This document shows, piece by piece, positions 59,294 to 64,000 of a stretch of 64,000 nucleotides of DNA. Made by a program: the position numbers and the translations under genes. Positions within the stretch are counted from its first letter, which is position 1; each line of letters begins with the position of its first letter. Below the pieces are notes generated by a model, which was given only the letters and a program-made list of their open reading frames with translations, was not told where the DNA came from and made no database searches. This DNA is from Streptomyces alboniger (GTDB lineage Bacteria > Actinomycetota > Actinomycetes > Streptomycetales > Streptomycetaceae), in the NCBI RefSeq assembly GCF_008704395.1, contig NZ_CP023695.1, positions 1,054,001-1,118,000 of the forward strand. Direction: 5' to 3'.

Positions 59294-59371
59294 TCAGGAC
59301 TGAGGGCGGCTGCCGTGGTTGGCCGCGTGCTTGCGGCGGGCCTTCTTCTTGCGGCGTCGCTTCGAGGACAT
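59294..59371 (-). CDS. bL37-like actinobacterial ribosomal small protein
   Basis: A 25-codon gene translated MSSKRRRKKKARRK followed by HAANHGSRPQS. The Arg/Lys-rich start and ANHG-x-RP end match the 24-25-residue large-subunit protein bL37 first seen in mycobacterial ribosome structures. AGAGGTGG lies 4 nt upstream of the ATG, which is a strong ribosome site for so short a frame. It stands alone between the cupin and the TTA-containing gene. Confidence 0.75.
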   Translation of the reverse strand: MSSKRRRKKKARRKHAANHGSRPQS

Positions 59372-59518
59372 GTCGCCACCTCTTCCGGTAGGGACCGATG
59401 GGTCGTTTTCCACCGTTCCATACGGATATGGGCGTGGCGACCCGGGAGCCGGTGACGTGATTGATCACGGGGTGGAGGTGTGTGGTAGCTGACAGTTCCG
59501 ATTGTCGTAGGTATCCCC

Positions 59519-59531
59519 TAGGCTTGGCGCC
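59519..59531 (+). promoter_or_regulatory. -10 element of a leaderless TTA-containing gene
   Basis: TAGGCT (59519-59524) ends 7 nt before the ATG at 59532. TTCCGA (59496-59501) would be a weak -35 at 17 bp. There is no Shine-Dalgarno. Confidence 0.5.
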
Positions 59532-59711
59532 ATGCCCTTAACCCCACCACCCCGTGGTTCCGTGCGGTCTTCTGTCGAACTGAACGAGAGGATCCGCGGC
59601 CTGTGGCTGCGCGCCGGCGGCCGCCTCAGCGCCGAGCAGCGCAGAGAGTACGAGCAGTTGGTGACGGAGTGGGCGGCCGCGGTCCGCGAAGAGATCGTCA
59701 AAGCGGCCTGA
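59532..59711 (+). CDS. 59-aa charged protein with a TTA codon, coupled to a NUDIX gene
   Basis: A 59-residue protein that I do not recognise. After a Pro-rich start (PLTPPPRGS), it is a single long amphipathic helix: ELNERIRGLWLRAGGRLSAEQ, then a Glu/Arg-rich tail. Codon 3 is TTA (59538-59540), the rare bldA-dependent leucine codon. The leaderless-type promoter fits the ATG. Its TGA is one base from the GTG of the NUDIX gene, so termination-reinitiation would place that gene under the same control. Confidence 0.7.
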   Translation: MPLTPPPRGSVRSSVELNERIRGLWLRAGGRLSAEQRREYEQLVTEWAAAVREEIVKAA

Positions 59712-59712
59712 G

Positions 59713-60204
59713 GTGCCGCCGTTCACCCTCGCCCCCGGGGTCCGGGTGCCCGTTCCCGCCGCCGGGGAGACCTGGGCCGTCGGCGCGGTCATCCTCAATG
59801 AGCGCGGCGAGGCCTTCGCCCAGAAGCGGGGGCCCGGCCGTCGCCTCTTCCCCGACAGCTGGGACATCGTCGGCGGTCATGTCGAGCCCGGCGAGGCGCT
59901 TCTCGACGCTCTCGCGCGCGAGATCGAGGAAGAGACCGGCTGGCTGCTGCGGCATGTGCGGCTGTTCCTCGGCGTTGCCGAGTGGACCGGGGACGATGGC
60001 GGTGGCGTGCGGCGTGAGGCCGACTACGTCGTCGAGGTCAAGGGGGACCTGAACCGCCCCGCTCTTGAGTGGTCCAAGCACAGCGCGTACGGCTGGTTCG
60101 GCCCCGGGCAGCTGCAACGGCTGAAGGAGAACCGTTCCCCCGGGGAGTTCCTGATCCACGACCTCGTCAGCCGCGCGCTCCAGGATCGCTCATCGGCGCG
60201 GTGA
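59713..60204 (+). CDS. NUDIX hydrolase
   Basis: A 163-aa NUDIX hydrolase. The complete Nudix box GX5EX7REUXEEXGU is seen as GHVEPGE, ALLDALA, REIEEETGW. It hydrolyses nucleoside diphosphates linked to another moiety; the substrate cannot be read. The GTG start follows the TGA of the TTA-containing small gene by one base. No separate Shine-Dalgarno is seen, so translation is probably coupled. Confidence 0.9.
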   Translation: MPPFTLAPGVRVPVPAAGETWAVGAVILNERGEAFAQKRGPGRRLFPDSWDIVGGHVEPGEALLDALAREIEEETGWLLRHVRLFLGVAEWTGDDGGGVRREADYVVEVKGDLNRPALEWSKHSAYGWFGPGQLQRLKENRSPGEFLIHDLVSRALQDRSSAR

Positions 60205-60301
60205 CGTCGGGGCCGCCGTCCGTCCACTCCCGGCCGCCACGCCGACTCCTCTTCATTGCAAGCCCCTTGGCTCGGCACCGCCCGTGCCCAACACTGAGCC
60301 G

Positions 60302-60808
60302 ATGACGCAGCGCGTGGAACTCGCCGCCGTGATCGACCGGTTGGCCATCGATGCCCTCATCACCGAGTACGCGGTGACCGTCGACGACGGTGACTGGGAC
60401 GCCTACCAGCAACTGTTCACCCCGGAAGGACGCGCCGACTACCGCTCGGCCGGCGGCATCGAGGGCGGGTACGCCGAGGTAGCCGCGTGGCTGGCCGGGA
60501 CGATGCGGATGTTCCCGATGCGCCAGCATCTGATCGTCAACCGCAGGCTTGAGTTCGGCGCGCTGGACCAGGACATCGGTGACACCGCGCGCCTTCAGGC
60601 CGACTATGTGAACCCCATGCGGTTCGCCGCCGGCCCCGGCGACCCCGATGCCCCCGGCGCCTCCACGGCCCCCGACTTCATCTGCGGCGGGCGCTACGCC
60701 TTCTCGCTCGTGCGTACGTCCAGCGGCTGGCGGATGCGGGCGGTGGCCGTGCGGGAGAAGTGGCGCCGGGGCGGCGACCGGCCGCGCTCGACGCCTGTCG
60801 ACGACTGA
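60302..60808 (+). CDS. SnoaL-like/NTF2-superfamily protein
   Basis: A 168-aa protein with the SnoaL_4-type fold: AVIDRLAIDALITEYAVTVDDGDWDAYQQLFTPEGRADYRS at the N-terminus, then RQHLIVNRRLEF and a C-terminal GGRYAFSLVRTSSGWRMRAVAVREKWRRG. Members are often isomerases, hydratases or dehydratases, or simple ligand-binding proteins, so no reaction is assigned. The ATG at 60302 is preferred; a GTG 18 bp upstream is possible. Confidence 0.85.
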   Translation: MTQRVELAAVIDRLAIDALITEYAVTVDDGDWDAYQQLFTPEGRADYRSAGGIEGGYAEVAAWLAGTMRMFPMRQHLIVNRRLEFGALDQDIGDTARLQADYVNPMRFAAGPGDPDAPGASTAPDFICGGRYAFSLVRTSSGWRMRAVAVREKWRRGGDRPRSTPVDD

Positions 60809-60983
60809 CGCCTCCCGCACGGCAGTTCGCCCGCCGCGACCCGCCACGCCACGCCCGCCATGCCACAGCCCGCCACGCCCCTCAGCAGCCCGTGCCACCC
60901 GAACAAATGCCCACTGTTCTAGATCGTCAGCGGCACGCACACTGGGTACACGACCGGGCGTCGGGGACCGAGGGAGGCGCTGC

Positions 60984-63050
60984 ATGGATCTGTTCGGCGA
61001 CGACCGGCGGGGGCGGCCCGCGCTCCGCGCCGAGCCGCTGCTCACCTCACGTTGGTGGCGGGGCGGCATCGCGGTCCTGACCGGGGCGCTGCCGGCCCTC
61101 GCGTTCCCCGCCGCGTCACTGTGGTGGTTCGCGTACGTGGCGCTGGTGCCGTGGATCCTCCTGGTCCGTACGGCCGCGACCGGGCGGCGGGCCATGCTCG
61201 ACGGCTGGCTCGGCGGCCTCGGCTTCATGGTCGCCGTGCATCACTGGCTGCTGCCGAGCCTGCATGTGTTCACGGTCGTCATCGCCGCGTTGCTCGGCCT
61301 GTTGTGGGCCCCGTGGGGCCGGCTGGTGCGCAGGTTCCTCGGTGGCGTACCCACGCCGGGGCGCGCCGCGGCCGCGCTGGTGGTGCTCCCCTCGGCCTGG
61401 CTGATGGTCGAACTGGTCAGGTCCTGGGAGGGCTTGGGCGGGCCCTGGGGCCTGCTCGGCTCCAGCCAATGGCAACTGCCCCCGGCCCTGCGGCTGGCCT
61501 CGGTGGGTGGGGTGTGGCTGCTGAGCGCGCTGGTGGTGGCCGTCAACACGGCCATCACGCTGCTGGCCGTCGCGTGGATGGCGCGCGGGGTGCCGACTGC
61601 GAGGCGCCTGCGCCGGCCGGCTTCCCGAGAGGGCGGGGCGCCGGGGCTCGGCGAGCGGAAGACGGTCGGTGCCGGTGTGTCGGGGACGCCCGCGACGGCG
61701 CGGCCGGAAACGTCCGTGGCCACCGTGCCGAAGGCACAACGGACCACTGGCCTCCGGATATCCGGTACAGCGGAACTGCCGTCGCCCCGGGCCCGAGGCG
61801 CCGAGGAATCCGGCGCCGCCGGGCCGGAAATACCCCTCGCCTCAGCCCCCGAGGCATCCATCACCGCCGGGCCAAGGGCGCCCCAGGCCTCAGCCCCCGA
61901 GGCCTCCGGCACCCACGGACCGTCCGCACCCCACCCGACGCCCGCTACATCCGGCCCCACCGCACCCCACCCGACGCCCACTACACCCGGACCGACAGCA
62001 GCCCACCCCTCACCCCTCACACCCGCACCAACCCCTCTGCACAAAGGCCCCGCCGCCCCCGCCCTGGCCGGGCTCGTCGCCGTCGCCGTCACCGCCGTCG
62101 CGGCCTGGGCCTGGGCGCCCCGGCCCGAAGTCGCGGGGCACGTTCGGGTCGCCGTCGTGCAGCCCGGTGTCATCGACGGCGCCGGGAAGCGGCTGGAGCG
62201 CGAGGAAGCGCTGACCCGCTCGCTCGCGGGGCGGGACCTCGACCTGGTCGTGTGGGGCGAGAGCAGCGTCGGTTTCGACCTGGCGGACCGGCCCGACGTG
62301 GCGCGCCGCATCACCGCGCTCTCCCGCGACATCGGCGCGGACATCCTGGTGAACGTGGACGCTCGCCGCTCCGACCGGCCCGGCATATTCAAGAGTTCCG
62401 TGCTCGTGGGCCAGGACGGCCCGACCGGCGACCGCTACGACAAGATGCGTCTCGTGCCCTTCGGCGAGTACATACCGGCGCGTTCCCTGCTCGGCTGGGC
62501 CACCTCCGTCGGCAAGGCGGCCGGCGAGGACCGCAGGCGCGGCGACCGCCAGGTGGTGATGGACGCGGGGCACGGCCTGCGGGTCGGGCCGCTGGTCTGC
62601 TTCGAGTCGGCGTTCCCCGACATGAGCCGTCAACTGACCCGTGACGGCGCACAGTTGCTGCTCGCCCAGTCCGCCACCTCGTCGTTCCAGGCCAGCTGGG
62701 CCCCCGAGCAGCACGCCTCGCTCGCCGCGGTCCGCGCCGCCGAGACCGGCCGCCCGATGGTGCACGCCACCCTCACCGGCGTCTCCGCGGTGCACGCCCC
62801 GGACGGCTCACGCCTCGGCACCCCGCTCGGCACCTCGGCGAGCGCCGCCGCGGTGTACGACGTACCGCTGGGCAAGGGCACCACCGCGTACGTCAGATGG
62901 GGCGACTGGCCCGTGCACGGCGCGCTCGTGGTGCTCGGGGCGCTCTGCGCGGCCGAGGGTGCGCGAGCCCTCAGGCGGCGCCCTGTCCCTGAGCGGCGCG
63001 GACCACGCGCTCGCACAGCTCATGGGTCGCCAGTGCGTCCCGGGCGCTGA
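60984..63050 (+). CDS. lnt: apolipoprotein N-acyltransferase with a large low-complexity insert
   Basis: Membrane nitrilase-type enzyme that N-acylates the lipoprotein N-terminal cysteine, 688 aa (usual about 510-540). The N-terminal membrane block (about 25-200) contains the family WFAYVALVPW, WGLLGSSQWQLP segments. The nitrilase domain (about 385-640) has the triad Glu in VVWGESSVGF, Lys in YDKMRLVPFGEYIP and Cys in LVCFESAFPD. The excess length is a Pro/Thr/Ala/Ser/Gly-rich stretch at about residues 205-352 with PTP-type repeats, between two membrane helices. GGGAGG lies 6 nt before the ATG. The last 80 bp overlap the 3' end of the convergent oxidoreductase gene. Confidence 0.92.
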   Translation: MDLFGDDRRGRPALRAEPLLTSRWWRGGIAVLTGALPALAFPAASLWWFAYVALVPWILLVRTAATGRRAMLDGWLGGLGFMVAVHHWLLPSLHVFTVVIAALLGLLWAPWGRLVRRFLGGVPTPGRAAAALVVLPSAWLMVELVRSWEGLGGPWGLLGSSQWQLPPALRLASVGGVWLLSALVVAVNTAITLLAVAWMARGVPTARRLRRPASREGGAPGLGERKTVGAGVSGTPATARPETSVATVPKAQRTTGLRISGTAELPSPRARGAEESGAAGPEIPLASAPEASITAGPRAPQASAPEASGTHGPSAPHPTPATSGPTAPHPTPTTPGPTAAHPSPLTPAPTPLHKGPAAPALAGLVAVAVTAVAAWAWAPRPEVAGHVRVAVVQPGVIDGAGKRLEREEALTRSLAGRDLDLVVWGESSVGFDLADRPDVARRITALSRDIGADILVNVDARRSDRPGIFKSSVLVGQDGPTGDRYDKMRLVPFGEYIPARSLLGWATSVGKAAGEDRRRGDRQVVMDAGHGLRVGPLVCFESAFPDMSRQLTRDGAQLLLAQSATSSFQASWAPEQHASLAAVRAAETGRPMVHATLTGVSAVHAPDGSRLGTPLGTSASAAAVYDVPLGKGTTAYVRWGDWPVHGALVVLGALCAAEGARALRRRPVPERRGPRARTAHGSPVRPGR

Positions 63051-63879
63051 GCACCTTCCCCGCGCGTACGGCGTCGAGGAAGGCGAGGACGGCCTGCTCG
63101 ATGCCGCGCTGCCGGGCCACCGGAACCCAGTCGCCGCGCCGCCGCACACTGGGCTGGCCCTTGTGGTCGATGACGTCGGCGAGGTTGACCACCTGCCGTT
63201 TGGTGTCCTGCCCGGAGACCTCCAGGACCTCCTCGGTGGAGCCGCTCAGCCGGTTCATCACGCCGAGCGCGGTGAAGCCGTCACCCGCCAGTTGCAGCAC
63301 GACGTGCTCCATGAGCCCCTCGACGACCCGGGCGCGCACCCCGACGTGGTCGATCGGCCCCGGCGCCAGGAAGCGCAGCGTGTCCACGACGTGGATGAAG
63401 TCGTCGAGCACGAGGGTGCGCGGGTCCTCGGGCAGCCCGACGCGGTTCTTCTGCATCAGGATCAGCTCGCGCGGGTGGTCGGCGCACTGGGCGTATCCGG
63501 GCGCGTAGCGGCGGTTGAAGCCGACGGCGAGGCTGACACCGCGGTCCTCGGCGAGGTGCACGAGGCGCTCGGATTCGGCGAGTTCGTACGCGAGGGGCTT
63601 GTCGACGTACGTCGGCACGCCCGCCTCGATGAGCCGGGTGACGATCTCCGGGTGCGCGGCGGTCGGCGCGTGCACGAACGCGGCGTCCAGGCCCTGCGCG
63701 AGCAGCGCGTCCAGGTCGGTGTGGCAGTGGGCGTCGGGGATGTGGTGGACGCCCGCGACCCGCGCGAGCGTGGCGGGCGTGCGCGTCTGAAGGTGCAGCT
63801 CGACGCCGGCCTGGGTGGTGAGAACCGGCAGATACGCCTTTTGGGCGATGTCCCCGAGTCCGATGCAGCCGATCTTCAC
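62971..63879 (-). CDS. Gfo/Idh/MocA-family oxidoreductase
   Basis: A 302-aa NAD(P)-dependent sugar or inositol dehydrogenase-type protein. The Rossmann GCIGLGDIAQKAYLPVL, the AAFVHAPTAAHPEIV strand, the catalytic VDKPLAYELAESERLV (the Lys of EKP-type motif) and VGFNRRYAPG are canonical. The GTG at 63877-63879 is chosen because GGGAG lies 6 nt upstream. The substrate is not deducible. The gene is convergent with lnt and overlaps its 3' end by 80 bp. Confidence 0.88.
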   Translation of the reverse strand: MKIGCIGLGDIAQKAYLPVLTTQAGVELHLQTRTPATLARVAGVHHIPDAHCHTDLDALLAQGLDAAFVHAPTAAHPEIVTRLIEAGVPTYVDKPLAYELAESERLVHLAEDRGVSLAVGFNRRYAPGYAQCADHPRELILMQKNRVGLPEDPRTLVLDDFIHVVDTLRFLAPGPIDHVGVRARVVEGLMEHVVLQLAGDGFTALGVMNRLSGSTEEVLEVSGQDTKRQVVNLADVIDHKGQPSVRRRGDWVPVARQRGIEQAVLAFLDAVRAGKVLSARDALATHELCERVVRAAQGQGAA

Positions 63880-64000
63880 CACTGTCTCCCTACCGTCCAC
63901 TGCTCGCCTACCGCTGTGCTGGCTCGCGACCCGGGGCCCGCGCGGTGCGCGCGGCGGCTCCGGTCGCCGTTCCCGCAGCATACGGGGCCTGCGGCGGGCT

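Overview
The window is high-GC actinobacterial chromosome, almost certainly Streptomyces. The evidence is the extreme third-position GC, many GTG and TTG starts, very rare TTA codons, DasR-type and chitinase-type promoter repeats, a second divergent EF-Tu, and small actinobacterial proteins such as a bL37-like ribosomal peptide. I count 60 protein genes plus one relic, with no tRNA, rRNA, CRISPR array, insertion sequence or prophage. The whole stretch reads as ordinary chromosome with an accessory feel between about 5.8 and 20 kb.

Layout. 1-5.6 kb: the 3' end of ung, a GlcNAc-kinase-like ATPase, a CbiX-like protein that lacks its metal ligands, a lactonase with a near-perfect DasR site upstream, a structured intergenic region with an intrinsic terminator, and a FUSC membrane protein. 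5.8-16.3 kb: a cell-surface glycan locus. A small membrane protein and a processive GT2 synthase read leftward. UDP-GlcNAc 2-epimerase and two giant NHL beta-propeller proteins, with a 25-codon relic of a further copy between them, read rightward. A GT39-type membrane glycosyltransferase converges on them. The GT2 and epimerase genes each contain an in-frame TTA codon, so the locus is probably bldA-dependent. 16.4-24.5 kb: an HTH/nSTAND-ATPase/14-WD40 giant protein, PPK2, and a TetR/MMPL divergent pair. 24.5-31.3 kb: VOC protein, three small secreted proteins, AraC regulator, Tat-exported intradiol dioxygenase, FG-GAP protein, GNAT, anti-sigma-like ATPase.

31.7-40.6 kb: a secreted metalloprotease fused to a LolA/LppX-like domain, an Lrp regulator, a HAD phosphatase, asparagine catabolism (asparaginase plus aspartate ammonia-lyase with a divergent AsnC-type regulator), a chitinase with the classic paired 12-bp promoter repeats and a TTA codon, and an ornithine-lipid-type acyltransferase pair. 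40.8-52.8 kb: CoA-transferase/acyl-CoA dehydrogenase, YbaK editing protein, XRE-cupin/EamA pair, hexapeptide acyltransferase, gamma carbonic anhydrase, DedA, thioesterase, two paralogous proline-rich membrane proteins with matching leaderless promoters, MFS exporter and a spermidine-synthase-like protein. 52.8-63.9 kb: EF-Tu3-like factor, AlkD-type glycosylase, TVP38 protein, thiolase/HxlR pair, UppP, cupin, bL37, a TTA-containing small protein coupled to a NUDIX hydrolase, SnoaL-like protein, apolipoprotein N-acyltransferase and a Gfo/Idh/MocA oxidoreductase.

Shared themes. Amino-sugar metabolism recurs (GlcNAc kinase, chitinase, UDP-GlcNAc epimerase, two DasR-type sites). Developmental control recurs as four TTA-containing genes. 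Several genes start within 6-8 nt of a TAnnnT hexamer and are likely leaderless. Convergent genes sometimes overlap at their 3' ends (17, 39 and 80 bp).
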